64,000 nt of DNA from Straminergon stramineum (lineage: Eukaryota > Streptophyta > Bryopsida > Hypnales > Calliergonaceae). The stretch covers positions 46,659,218 through 46,723,217 of the forward strand of contig OY987263.1 in the NCBI GenBank assembly GCA_963920665.1, read 5' to 3'. A model generated the notes under the pieces. The model ran no database searches, was not told the origin of the DNA, and saw only the letters and a program-made list of their open reading frames with translations. Each line of letters opens with the position of its first letter. Positions within the stretch are counted from its first letter, which is position 1. Both the position numbers and the translations under genes were made by a program. Shown here in pieces: positions 10,248 through 21,589 of the stretch.

Positions 10248-13200
10248 TTAAGAACCACTATCCTCTCCTACATCGTGAGATGGCCCCTCCTTAGCCAAAA
10301 GTCTTGCACTCATTCGTCGAGTATTTGACGCAGGACTATAGACAACACCTCCTCCGGATCTAACCTCCATGTCCACCGCTGTAAATTGTCGTTTGGTTTC
10401 CGGAGAGTGGTCATTGTCATCGTCATCCTCTCTCTTCTGTTTTGAGCTTCGCTTTGGAGACAAATCTACTTCTTCAACCTTCAAGGCCCTCAACGTAGCA
10501 TCCACTCGATCTACGAACACATTGACTTGTTCGTCATCAGCTTCGATGGGTAACCCTATTGGTCGAAAATCAGCCAATAGAAACCCCCTCCATTCAGCTA
10601 TAATGTCACCTATCCTCTTGTCAAATGCCCCAGCTACCTCCACAAATGAATGCCCTGTAGTTGTTTCCCCATCTATTTCAACAAGAGCACGAGCTTTAGC
10701 AACTTCTTCCAACTTTGACAAGAAAAGGGCCCTACCAATCAAAGTGTGATTATAAGCCCCGTATTGCTCATTGAACTCTTGAGCATGCTCCACCTCTATC
10801 CAAGTTTTTTTGGGTCCTTTTCGCACTTCTTTGTCGGGAAACCGAAAAAACTTCTTGTGTTGCACACTCCAATGGCCCCCCATGTTGCGACAAAACAATT
10901 CACAAGCCTCGCCATCTTCAATACCCCGGGCCCGCAACTCCACCTCTCTGTTAACGGTCATCCACATGAAAGGATCCACTGGCTCTCCAGACTCCTCATA
11001 CAATCCATGTCAGCATTCAATTGAATCCCACGTGAGAGGTCGCCCCTAATGCGAGAAATTCTGGAACTGGTATGGCCCTTGATCAAGAGGAAGGGTCCAT
11101 CGGTTGTATTTATGGCCGGGGGGCATATCTTCCAAGATACCAAGCATTTCATAGAACCGAGGGCTCAGAGGAGAACGACACTCGGCACAAACCGAACGAA
11201 TGAATGATGTTTTCACGATGCATATCACGTGAAAAGTGTGGTGACATTGGCCCATGGTTAGGGCTCCTTCAGGGCCAAAAGGACCTTGGCAAAGGCTACA
11301 ATGACTCTTCAAGATTCCTGGGGCTGGATTGCAAGCATGCACTACTGTCTTCTCTTTCTCCTTGATGTGCGCTGAAAGTGTGTTGTAAGGGATCCACCCT
11401 TCCTCTACTTCCAAGGCCCAATCGATGTGTGCAACATTGTCCTTCTTTGCATGGTTCAACCGCTCAAACATATCATCCATGTCCCCCCAACATGTAATTT
11501 CCGTGGAACCCCTTGGATGTTCATTAAACACTTTCTTGAATCGAAGCAAAGAGGTCTCCACGGCATTGCATTCTTCATCCGACTTCATTGCCAATTTCAT
11601 AAGCCCTTTCATTGCTTGAGATACTACAGAGGGTTTGTCTTGGAGTTTCTGTACCCATGCCAACCATCGAGACTCTAATCCGCTCTTCGGCATGCATTCC
11701 TCCATGCCCATGATTCTTTGAAATCGGTCCAACTCCACCTCAACAAGGATTTTCTCTTGAATTGCTTCATCTAATTTCAACTGTAGCTCCTCCACCTCAC
11801 TGCCTTTCGTTTGTGTCGAAGCATCCTGCAATGTACGGGAAACATTAGGAATGATGGTCCATACTGCTTCTTCACATTTCTTGTCATTCCCAACCTCATC
11901 CAAATTCAAGATGATGGACGTCTCCACCGCTTTTGCCTTCTCAAAAGGAAGAGAGAGTTGATCACTCTCTTGACTTTCTTACACAAATGGAATGATCACG
12001 GAGTCCATGGTAGGCCTACCCCTCTTCAACTCTTGTACTTCGAGCTCCAATTCTTCGATGCGCTTTCTTTGAACCACCTTGTTACAACGTTCGTGCTCCA
12101 TGTTTTTCTGCGACAACTGCAGCTTCATTTCCAAGTCCTCACACTTCATCTTCAGCCGATGAATGTCTTCCTCTAAGGCCATCAAACTTTTTAAGTTCAT
12201 CACGCCACCTTCAAGAATTGGTGCCACTTTCTCAGTAAAATTGCAAAAAGCCAAGGCACCAGTCAACAATTCAGGTGCCATTTTGGAAAATTCCTCTGCC
12301 ACGTCCCTAACCCAAGGAGTAATTTCAGCTACCATTTGAGCTGAAGTTCTCAATTTGTATGCGGTTTGCGAAATAGTACCCCAGCCACCTTTTCCTACGG
12401 GCTGACTAGAATTGCCTGCCTCATTTTCGGGATTAGAATGAAGATGTTGTTCTGCTAGTACTCGCCAATGACTACAACATTCTAATAGCTTTTCCAATTG
12501 ATTGGTGGTGGGTATGGAACAAAGAATCTCCAATTGAGCCGAGCTTAAAGTTGCCAAATGTGGATGCCCTCCAGTCCTTGCACTTAATATTTGTCTTGGG
12601 CTCAACCTTCGACTTGGGCTTACGTTTTGATGCGGACTCAACATTCGAATTGGGCTCAATGTTTGGCTTCGCCTTGGTGTCATTGGCAGTTGAGAAATCG
12701 GAGTTGCATATTCCACCAAGCTCTCAAGAGCTTTACTATCTATGTAACCCTAAATTCTAGCATTGGTCCTTGCAAGTTGTTCCTCATTGACCTCTCCATC
12801 TGGCGAAAAAGGTGACCCACGTTCTTCTACCAATGTTTCCTTGTTTGCAGCCAAGTCTACACTGCCCAAGGTTGTTTCATTCGTTGTAGTTTCCTTGCTT
12901 GGAGCCATGCTTTGTTCACCCAATGTTATCACATTCGGTGTGGATATGAAGCATGTTGGAGGAGTTACAAAAACCTCTCCGCCGACACCCCCCGAGGAGA
13001 CATTGCTCACTTCCGTGCAAGGTTGTGCCACTTCTGCGGGCCTTAATTGTACTGCATCACCTAAAACCTTGGAGACCTTTGTTGTACGCGTTGTAGTATT
13101 TTTTAATACTTTTGGGGTCTTCATTGGTTCACTTGGTTCTGCCTGAGAATCGTACAAATCGGGGATGTCTTTTTGATTGGGTTGCAGTAAAAGTGGAGAA

Positions 13201-13640
13201 TCCACCTTGGATGGATAAGTGCTCCAATCTACCTTGCGGTTTAAAATGAGTTCTGCATACACCATGGACGCCACACTATAATTTATGCATCCCTTACTCC
13301 TTGGCTTGTTCCCAAATAGCGTCCGCCACACCTCCTCTGATCGATGCACAAAATGTTTATTGTTGCAATTACGTGGCTTACAACAAAAACCATGTGTATG
13401 CACCACGTGGCAATCCCGAGGCCACAACTTGTCAATGTAGTACATTTTAACATACTTCTTGCATGTTTTGAAGGTCCAATATTCCCCTTCCTCCTCCTCC
13501 CAACCGCTCTCCGCTTTGATGTTCGGGTCATCTAAAATCTTATAGTAAAGCCCATGAGGGGCCCCCTTCGCTTTAGTCCCTCTCTTTTTTTCACCTCCTG
13601 AAGTCCTCCCGTTGTTGGTAGGAACACCTTGATCCGCCAT
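10248..13640 (-). pseudogene. Large cargo gene: TCKKYVKM domain, coiled coil, RING-H2 (1,130 codons, four stops)
   Basis: One continuous frame from ATG 13640 to a stop at 10248, without frameshift, broken by TAG (12750-12752), TAA (11979-11981), TAG (11046-11048) and TGA (11010-11012). Residues ~45-140 form a Cys/His-rich domain (TCKKYVKM, WPRD, CxxxxHFVHR, NYS...AE...VDW) shared with the gene at 16900-17997. An SP-repeat segment follows at ~320-350 and a Glu/Lys-rich coiled coil at ~485-547. A complete RING-H2 pattern comes next (Cys 781, 784, 799, His 801, 804, Cys 807, 818, 821), then a basic/acidic C-terminus (SPKRSSKQKR, then an acidic run). RING-H2 proteins are usually ubiquitin ligases; the substrate is unknown. 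GTAAGA at the second stop resembles a splice donor, but the frame continues smoothly, so a mutated stop is the simpler reading. I know no family with this architecture. Confidence 0.75.
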
Positions 13641-13854
13641 GATATATGATTAGAATTTTTGAGCCCTTCGAAAAATAGTACCACTGCACATGAATACCGT
13701 GAGATGTGTGTAAATAAGTAACAGCGTAAATCAGCAATAGTAACAAAAGTTCAAGGACCCCCACTCTCCACCGTGTAGGAGCAACTAACACATAAAGCAG
13801 CAATAGCACATCCAACCTGGCACCGAAGGAGAGTAGAAGTAAGAGCAAATGAGG
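13641..13854. other. 5' leader region of the RING cargo gene
   Basis: Short stretch between the start codon at 13640 and the GC-rich island. It is a probable transcribed leader; no separate feature is seen. Confidence 0.35.
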
Positions 13855-14220
13855 AGGCCGTCCCCCCATATACCCGTCCGCCACCAAACCTAAAAAACGT
13901 CCGCCCCGAAGCGGACCCGGACCTGCCGTCCGCCACAGCGGACGCGGGGCAACCGCTGGGATTGGTGGACAGGCACCTGTCTGCCCGCTTCAGTGGCGGA
14001 CGGCCAATTGTCCGTCCACTCTGGACCGCGACCGGACCTCCCGTCCGCTAATCGGAACTACAGGTCGCTCCTGGAACATCCCGTCTGCTCAGGCCGTCCG
14101 CCATCGCCGACCGACCCTGCACTTGGCTGTCCGCTCAGGCCGTCCCCCGTTCCCGACTAATCACATCCAGCACTATTCACCTCGCTATGGAGCCCACCTG
14201 ACGTCAGTCCGCCGGCAGTC
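13855..14220. promoter_or_regulatory. Internal CCGTCC/GGACGG island upstream of the RING cargo gene
   Basis: About 365 bp of CpG-rich sequence with many CCGTCCG, GTCCGCC and CGGACGG words, beginning some 215 bp upstream of the ATG at 13640. AT-rich DNA resumes abruptly at about 14220. It is equivalent in position and composition to the islands before the other cargo genes. Confidence 0.55.
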
Positions 14221-16019
14221 CTAAAGCATTGAATTCTGAGAAGGATAGATTCATGTACAAAAAATACTCTTGAATGCTAGAAGTATCCAATGTAATATTA
14301 ATGTAAGAAAAGATAATTCCAAATATTCCTTCCCACATTTAAACATGCTCTCCAAAGTCCAAACCCTATACCCTAAATCCTAAACCCTAACCCTCCAAAA
14401 AAAATCAGAATTATACAACCCTCAATTGTACATATTGAATTTATAACATTGCACAAATTTTCAAAATTATTGATGCGATGTGTGAAATATGTTTTACCTA
14501 TGAGACTATGATTCCTTTGCAATTTGGAATGCAATCATGACAATATAATGCAGATGTAGATCTTTCTTACTTTGTCATGTACTCATGTGAGTACATTACT
14601 CATGTAGGTTTCAATTTTTCTTAAGATTGAGCACCTCAATTATCACTTTATTATGAGCCATTAAAGAAATGTGGAACATTCAATTATAACTTGGAGTGTG
14701 TCTTCAATTTTTGTTGTCAAATGTATTCATAGTTTAAAACACCAATATGAAATTATGAATAGACTAAAAGAAATTATATTATCTCGTTATTCTATTATAA
14801 CATTTATCGAATGTATGGGATGGTGCTAAAATGATTCAAGCATTTTAATGTAATGTGAAATGTTGCGGACAAGATTAAAGTAAGCATTTTTACAACAAAA
14901 TGAATTGAAAATTCATATCATATACACTTTGACACTTATACCTATGTATACTTGTGTGCATCCTAAATTGTAAACCGATCATAAATTGATCACAACCCCA
15001 AAATATTAGAGCTTAGGTAATGTACAATGTGATTGACCTTCAAATATGATGAGTTTTCAATTACAAGAAATTAGAAATGGTCATACTTCAATGATTACAA
15101 GTGTGTTTCATCTCAAAATTTTTTTGCAAATAATAATATAGAAAGGTTCATAATATCATATCTTTTAAATTATAAATTTACAATATTGATTGAATTGTTT
15201 ATGTTAATTTTGTAGTTATGTAGGCCTAGGATTTTCTAAAATCTGGAATCCCTAAAGCCTTCATGCTTTTTTGCCCATCAAATATCACTCAAAACTCCCA
15301 TTTCAAATGCAAAGAGACAAAAATTTTAAAAATTGATTTTTGGGCATATTTAACCATAAGAATTTATACTAGACTAGTATAAAAGTTAATTGAGTTATCT
15401 TGTCATCTTGAAAACTTTGAGTACATACATTGCACGTGGTATTTGCATTTAAAGTAAGCCCAAGAAATCTTTTCTTCCATCTTGCTCTACTAGATTGTTG
15501 GGCTTCTCATTTTCTTCACTTTAGATTTTTTACATTAATGAATTTCATTTTACAATATCTCGTGTTGAAAAATTTAACTCTTGAGTGAAGAATCTTGAAC
15601 CAAAAATTTAGAAATAAATCATTTAATTGAGATCACATATCACAAGAGTCTCGTATAAGAGTGTAGCTGTGTAGGGCCTTTGGGAGTTTAGGGATTCATT
15701 GTTTTCCTTGAAAGGCATGAAAAAGAATAATAAATATTATAAATTGAACCACGAAGGCTTTTGTTACGATCTTAACATCGAATTTCTTTTTCTATTAGTC
15801 AAAAAGTATTGTTGACATCACAAACTTGTACAAAAGCACCAATGTACAACAAAATTTCTTTACACTTATTTGAATTCTTGATTTACAAGTCAAATGATTT
15901 TTCAAACAAGAGACTTTGGGATGTCACTTTTGATAGTTGTATCAATTTAAAACCTCATGACATAACATATTAAAAATAATTTCTCTACTTTTCTTAATTC
16001 ACCATATAATACAAGCTCT
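14221..16019. other. Central AT-rich spacer of the giant hAT
   Basis: No gene is seen. A degenerate CCCTAAA-type telomere-like stretch lies at about 14361-14395. From about 15230 the sequence (CCCTAAAGCCTTCATG, then CACTCAAAACT, then CCATTTC) resembles the left end of the TTAA/CCCC element at 21590, suggesting an old relic of that family. The segment separates the two divergently transcribed halves of the element. Confidence 0.4.
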
Positions 16020-16580
16020 CCCGCTAAACCGTTCGTCCACCCATCTCCACATAGTTCAAAACACCTCTCCCGCCCATCCGCCCGTCTCCCAATTCAGAAA
16101 TTGAAAAACTCCTCCCTCTCTCCTTCCCTCCCAACTCACCCCTCCCATCCCACGCTTCTCTCCATCCGGCCGACCGCTCGTCTGCCCAACTAGCTGTCCG
16201 CCCATTTGCCCAAGTAAGGATTCCGAAATTGAAAAACACCTCCCTCCCGCGGTCCCACCACCTCTGCCCTCTGACCTTCCTCTCCGTCCGCCCATCCGGA
16301 GTCGCCGTTCACAGTCGCCGTCTGCATTTCCCGTCCGCGTCCGCGCTGCTCCGTCTGCTTCTTGTTGGTGACCGTGTGATCTAGCAGACCGCGATTTCGG
16401 ACCGCCCGATCTTCCCGTCCGCCTTCGTGCCATCCAATGCGGACGGCAGCGTTCGCATACCCTAAAGCGCTGACCGCATAAATGGTGGCGCAGACGGCTC
16501 ATTTCTTCACAATCGTTTCCCTTCCGGAGTGGGTGATCCAGTGCCTTCAGGAATCTGCGCGCCCCTTCCGGCTTGGTGCG
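16020..16580. promoter_or_regulatory. Internal CCGTCC island upstream of the intact cargo gene
   Basis: GC-rich tract with CGTCCGCC, GTCCGCCC and CCGTCCGC words, ending some 320 bp before the ATG at 16900. It is the counterpart on the other arm of the divergent pair of the island at 13855-14220. Confidence 0.55.
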
Positions 16581-16899
16581 TGAACGATTGTGTTCGTATT
16601 ACTTTTTTTTAATCGGATTGGTTTGAGTGATTAGGGGGCTGCCCCAACTTATAAGTCTTTAATTTTATGAACTTCATTTAGTGTTCTTAATTACTTGAAC
16701 AGTGTTTGAGTTGATTAGGTTGTCAGAAACTCAAGGTGTTCAAGTTTATGGTTGATTTGGTTGTCAGTAACAATAGGTGGAATTTGTTTTAATCCAAATT
16801 CTTACTTTTCATTTGGTACATTGGGCCAAAGCGGGCGGAAATTGGATTTAAACTTTGTAATCCTTTCGGTTCATTACTAATTGAGGTTTTGAGGTTATT
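16581..16899. other. Leader region of the intact cargo gene
   Basis: Spacer between the CpG island and the ATG at 16900; probably the transcribed 5' leader. No other reading frame or motif is supported. Confidence 0.35.
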
Positions 16900-17997
16900 A
16901 TGTCGCGCAGAAGTGGTAGTGGAAGTAAGAAGGGGAAATCACAAGAGATCAATTGGAGAGATTTGGAAGACATAACTTGCGTTGCGGAGAAGGGATGGGA
17001 AAAGGAGCCCAAGAAAATATGGGATTGCACAACATGCAAGAAGTACGTCAAAATGACGCACCTCTCCAAAATATGGCCACATGATCGCGTAGAGGTGCAA
17101 GTTTGTCGTTGGGAGGGACAAATGTCCACATGTAAGAGCGAACACTTTGTTCGCCGCTACGAGGAGATAACATCTGCATCAGGTTTACCAAGCTCCAAAC
17201 CAAACGTCATGAACTATTCGAACATGGCTATGATTTGGGCGGAGATAGTACTCCATAAAGAAGTAGATTGGCGCACGGTTGCAGGGCGCAATGTCAGGAA
17301 TTTGACTCGCGAGGAAGCCATAATTCCTACTAACTGGGTTGGACCAAGCAATTGCATGTCAGAGTGGTCCAATCAAGGCTATGGAGGACTTCCTTCGGTC
17401 GTCTTGAAGGATACTGAAGATGATTGGTCAAATGAAGATGAAGATGATGATGATCCAGCACCCGTGACATTTGGTGAGAGACATGAACATCGAGAAGATC
17501 GGGAAGACATTGAGTACCAACAACAAATACAAGAGGCCATGCGTCGAAGTGTGGAAGACCGGGGTCGGCAACATGATGGATCCTACTACCATGACTATAA
17601 TGCATGTGGATCACGAGATGGGACAAGTGGTTCAAATTATGGTAACGCCCCCCAAGTTGGCTCTCAAAGTATAGGAGGAAGCCATGGACCGACACACTAT
17701 GGTCAGTATGGTGGTTCTAGCCAAGGAGGCTCTCAATACTACTCTAGATCGACTACACATGGTTCATATGGGCATCAGGGAGGCCCTTTTTATGGCGGAT
17801 CAAGTGAAAGAGGGTCCTGGGAGAGTGCTCCAATTCCTCCTCCAACCTTTGGAGGTCCTTCTTATGGAAATGAATATGGACAAGGAGGTGCATCAAGTGG
17901 ATATGGTTACAACTATGGGGGTGGACCATATATTGGGGTACATCCTTCAGGCCCAAATGACAAGAAGGATTCGGATTCGGATTCGGATTCCGAGTAA
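16900..17997 (+). CDS. Cargo protein: TCKKYVKM domain plus Gly/Ser/Tyr-rich tail (365 aa)
   Basis: Intact, intronless frame from ATG 16900. Residues ~25-130 share a domain with the RING cargo gene at 10248-13640: TCKKYVKM (45-52), WPHD, two further Cys, HFVRR.EE and NYS..M..AE..L..EVDW. Conserved Cys and His suggest metal binding. An acidic run (EDEDDDD) sits near residue 185. The last 140 residues are Gly, Ser, Tyr and Gln rich with many SYG, GGS and YGG repeats, like prion-like tails of RNA-binding proteins. It ends in Asp-Ser repeats resembling casein kinase II sites. It is the only one of the four units in the giant hAT without stops. It is transcribed divergently from its paralogue. I do not recognise the family; a nucleic-acid or regulatory role is inference. 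Confidence 0.75.
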   Translation: MSRRSGSGSKKGKSQEINWRDLEDITCVAEKGWEKEPKKIWDCTTCKKYVKMTHLSKIWPHDRVEVQVCRWEGQMSTCKSEHFVRRYEEITSASGLPSSKPNVMNYSNMAMIWAEIVLHKEVDWRTVAGRNVRNLTREEAIIPTNWVGPSNCMSEWSNQGYGGLPSVVLKDTEDDWSNEDEDDDDPAPVTFGERHEHREDREDIEYQQQIQEAMRRSVEDRGRQHDGSYYHDYNACGSRDGTSGSNYGNAPQVGSQSIGGSHGPTHYGQYGGSSQGGSQYYSRSTTHGSYGHQGGPFYGGSSERGSWESAPIPPPTFGGPSYGNEYGQGGASSGYGYNYGGGPYIGVHPSGPNDKKDSDSDSDSE

Positions 17998-19074
17998 AGT
18001 AGTTAAATAGAGTATGGTATTCTAGTCATCTTATGTTTGTTTTACTATATGGTTCACTCATTGTAATGTATATAGACGGTAGAGTGCGGCAAATATAGCA
18101 CAATGCTCTTGATGAGTTGTAATCACGTTTTTGTGATTTTGATACAAATACATTGTATTTTTATATTTTAATAAAGTGATATTTATGTCACGTAATTTGT
18201 AGGATTTAATACCATTGATGTATGACTATGGGTTAATGGGTATTTGTGAAAATGGAAAATGTATTGAACCACTTTCTATAATTTTCTCATTTCAATCATT
18301 CACTGTGAATAAGTGAATTGCAAATGCAAAGGATGTTCCAAATATACAATAGAGGTTTGTAGAATAGTGAGAACCACCATTTTAGTTTCATTTGCTATTA
18401 GAAATTGAACCCTAAACCCTAGAAGTCCGAAGGCTTTTTTCCATCAAAGACAATTTAGTGATTTAGAATTGCCATTTCAATTACAAAGAACTAGAAAATG
18501 TAGGAACAATGTTTTTGGCATGTCGGATTGTACGATTTTGTACTATAGCAATTTATGAATGTGTAGAAGTAATTTCAAAAACTTAACCCACATAGATTGT
18601 AAGATATTTGGCTATTTGCATTCAAGGTGACTGAAACAAATGATTTTGCTATTTGCTTTACTAGATTTTTGGCTTCTAATTATTGAAACAATAAATATTT
18701 CCACTTGTGAGTACGATTTTATAATTTTGTATGTTGAAGACTTGAAGAATTTATATGAGAGCATGAGAATGTAGGAAGAAAAATTCCCCCAAAAGATGTT
18801 TAGTTTTTATTCATAAGAGAATTGATAAGTTGAGTATATTCAAGATAGATACTAGAACATTAATAATTTTAAGATAGAATTATGTAAACATGAGAATCTC
18901 AACAGTGAGAGTATTTCAAACAAGCAAACATCACCGGCTATTCCTCTATAATTTTTTTTCATTTCCATGATAGATGATTTACTTGATTCTTACTTCGGTT
19001 TGAAACTGAAATGTTGAATATGATACCTATGTTTGACTTAGAGATGTTCAAGAGAAATTAAAATCTCCGATCGT
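17998..19074. other. Spacer downstream of the intact cargo gene
   Basis: AT-rich. The first 200 bp should hold the 3' untranslated region; TTTTAATAAAG near 18165-18175 is a possible polyadenylation signal. Around 18400-18500 lies another diverged relic resembling a TTAA/CCCC element end, with ACCCTAAACCCTAG beside it. No gene is seen. Confidence 0.4.
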
Positions 19075-19465
19075 GCAATTCATCTCTTCCGTCTTCCTCG
19101 TTTCATCCGTCTGCCGTTGCCGGACAGGCTGCTGCATCCACGCCATCCACACCGTCCAATCGTGCGGACAGCCTGCCGTCCGTCCGATTGGAGGAGGTCG
19201 CGACGTTCGTGACAAGCCGGCCATCGGATTTGGCGGATGCCAATTATCCTGCTGATCAGATGGCCGGCTTGAGGTGAACGGATGACCGTCCGCACGGTTG
19301 GAAGGTTGGCTCAGGGCGAACGGAAGACCGTCCCCGGAATCGAACGGCCATCTCGAGGTGGTCGGAGTGCGGCCGAACAATCGGACGGCGGCGACGAGGC
19401 GGACGACCACGAGGAGGCGGACGGGGACGAGCCGTCCGCCCCGTATAAGAGGGGCGGACGGCCCG
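19075..19465. promoter_or_regulatory. Internal GGACGG island upstream of the kinase-like gene
   Basis: CpG-rich tract with CCGTCCGTCCG, GCGGACG and GGCGGACGG words, ending about 190 bp before the ATG at 19653. A TATAAGA at 19444-19450 within the last part is a candidate TATA box for the downstream gene. Confidence 0.55.
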
Positions 19466-19652
19466 TCCACAATCACTTTTGCCTTGCCCCTTGCGTTTTG
19501 CAAGTGTGGAGTGGAGAGCTTGGTAGTTCGTCCTCCATTGGTTCCTCTCCTCGGGAAGGTGGAAGTCTTATTTGGGGGCCCCACTATTGCCATTTTTTAT
19601 AGTGAACTTCGAAGTTTTAGTTACAAATTTCGGGTATTAAAAATTTATCACG

Positions 19653-21134
19653 ATGCCAAGATCGAAGAAGGCGGCAAAGGGAAAACAAGTGGTACAAGAG
19701 GTGGAAAGTAAGGAAATTCCATCCGATGCATGCAAAGCATTCATGACCGAATGAATTGCAAAATTCTATGAATTGGAAACCACTGTGTCTCTTGACACAA
19801 AATATGTAAGATATGGAGAGGAGTGTCCATCCAAATTCAAGGCAGACATGACGCAAAGAATGTTGGATGCCTTATACGTTCCGCAATGGCAACATGAGAT
19901 GGAGAGGAGGGGTTTCAACAAATGTTTGGAGAACAAGGTGCATGATGCATTGTGGAACACTGATGTGGTTCTCGGAAAATACGGGAAACAACATCGTGCA
20001 AATGATGAAGCCTTTGAGCAAGTCATTCTCAAAGCTCAATTGTTTATTGGGTGTTGCTCCCCATTTGCGAAGAGGCGTAATAGACGAGGGTCTTTGGGTT
20101 GGTGGACTAGCGATGAGGATCTTGCTCAATTGGATATGGGTAGACATCATCTTATAGCGCTTCCGGACACCGCATAGGTGATTCCCCAAGATGACTTAAT
20201 CATGAAGGGAGGATATGCAATGATTTGGAGGGTGAGAATTGAAGGATGTCTAGGGATAGCTCCATCTTGGGAGTTCGCAGCAAAGATATCCAACCACCAT
20301 GGTACGCAACCTCAGCTTGCAAAGTTGGAACATCAGAATGAATCAATGGCAGTGAGGATTCCACATTCAGGAGTCATACGATTTGTTGCAGTTCGTGCAA
20401 GAACAAATGAAGGGTATTCGTATTGGTGGAATGGCGGAACACTTCGGCAAATGTTGAACCTGGATAACGATTATCTAAACAACATATATGTTCGGTTATA
20501 GTATTCGAACCCAACAGAGTCCGATGTGACTAAAGCTTTTCATCTCGCTTGATTTCGGAAGAAGCGCACCGAGCTTGCTTGGGCATTGGTGCATATCATG
20601 AATGCGGTACATGTGTCTAGACATCTACACAATGATATTTCTCCAGACAACATCATGTTTCATTTTCCTGATGATGAATCACGTGTCTACATTGGAATTT
20701 GCGATTGGGGCATGACTACTGTAGCTACCGAACCAATGAAATCCTTGTATACGTTCACATCTACAAGTGAAATGAATGAAGCTTTAACAAGGAGGTGGTG
20801 GGTGGATCCAAGCATTGCATATTTGCATAGAAGAGATGCAAATGTAGAAATCATTCCACATTTATCACGTGCATCGGAGGAATATGCGATTGGTAAAATA
20901 GCTCAAAGGATCAATAAACAATGCATGTTAGAGAACTACAACAAATTGCAACGGGAAACAAATGCAATGGCCATGTTTAGCCACCACCAATTGGGAATTG
21001 TGTTTCACCAATACTTGGACCGGCTTTGTCAAAGAGGTGATGGTTATCGGGGTGGTTTGGCCCACATCATCAATCGGTTCACTAGCCAATTCAATTGGCC
21101 TATGCCGGATGGACACTTCCGACATTCGTATTAG
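19653..21134 (+). pseudogene. Protein-kinase-like cargo gene (493 codons, four in-frame stops)
   Basis: One continuous frame from ATG 19653 (MPRSKKAAKGK, a basic start) to 21134, interrupted by TGA (19752-19754), TAG (20175-20177), TAG (20499-20501) and TGA (20550-20552), with no frameshift. Kinase-fold landmarks appear in order: a glycine-loop-like KGGYAMIW (186-192), Lys 211 in FAAKIS, a hinge-like WWNGGTL, a catalytic loop HNDISPDN (Asp 328, Asn 333) and DWG replacing DFG (Asp 351). All core catalytic residues are therefore present, although the gene is broken. About 170 residues before the kinase region match nothing I know. Every stop could come from CGA or CAG by one C-to-T change. Kinase genes are not normal hAT cargo; it may be captured host sequence or a long-term component. 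Confidence 0.75.
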
Positions 21135-21589
21135 TAATATAGTGCAAGAGTGTACTATATAGAGTTTTATAAATATTTAATAAATGTAGAACTTTGGATT
21201 TATGCATGTAGATTGCTTAGTATATATGCACCCCTAAAGTATGTCAATATATGTGAAATTGGACATACATTTTGAATTTTTCCATGTATTTGAGTTGTTT
21301 TTGAATGAGTATCAATTTTTGACAAATCAAAAATATCTCTTATTTGAGTGCAAAGTGCAATATTTCTTCTTGAATGTAGATGGTTATTTAGTTGACAAGC
21401 TTGTATGACAAATTGCATGATGTATGATGTGTGGGTGCAAAAGTTTTTGAGCCCGTTCTATTTCATTTGGAATAAGTCTTGGAAGAAGACCATTTCATTT
21501 ATGATATGGAATTACTTGGACCTTCTTAGAATTTGTGTTCCAACAATTCCATTGATATTTGAATTATGATGACGACCCGTTAACCCCTA
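21135..21589. other. Spacer after the kinase-like gene
   Basis: AT-rich 3' flank of the kinase-like gene. No coding or repeat signal is recognised before the nested TTAA element. Confidence 0.35.

Noticed and set aside
11927..11985. GTAAGA at the second stop of the RING cargo gene as a splice donor
   Set aside because: The frame and protein character continue directly after the stop, and no convincing acceptor at normal intron distance keeps phase better than simple read-through. A nonsense mutation is simpler, though not proven.
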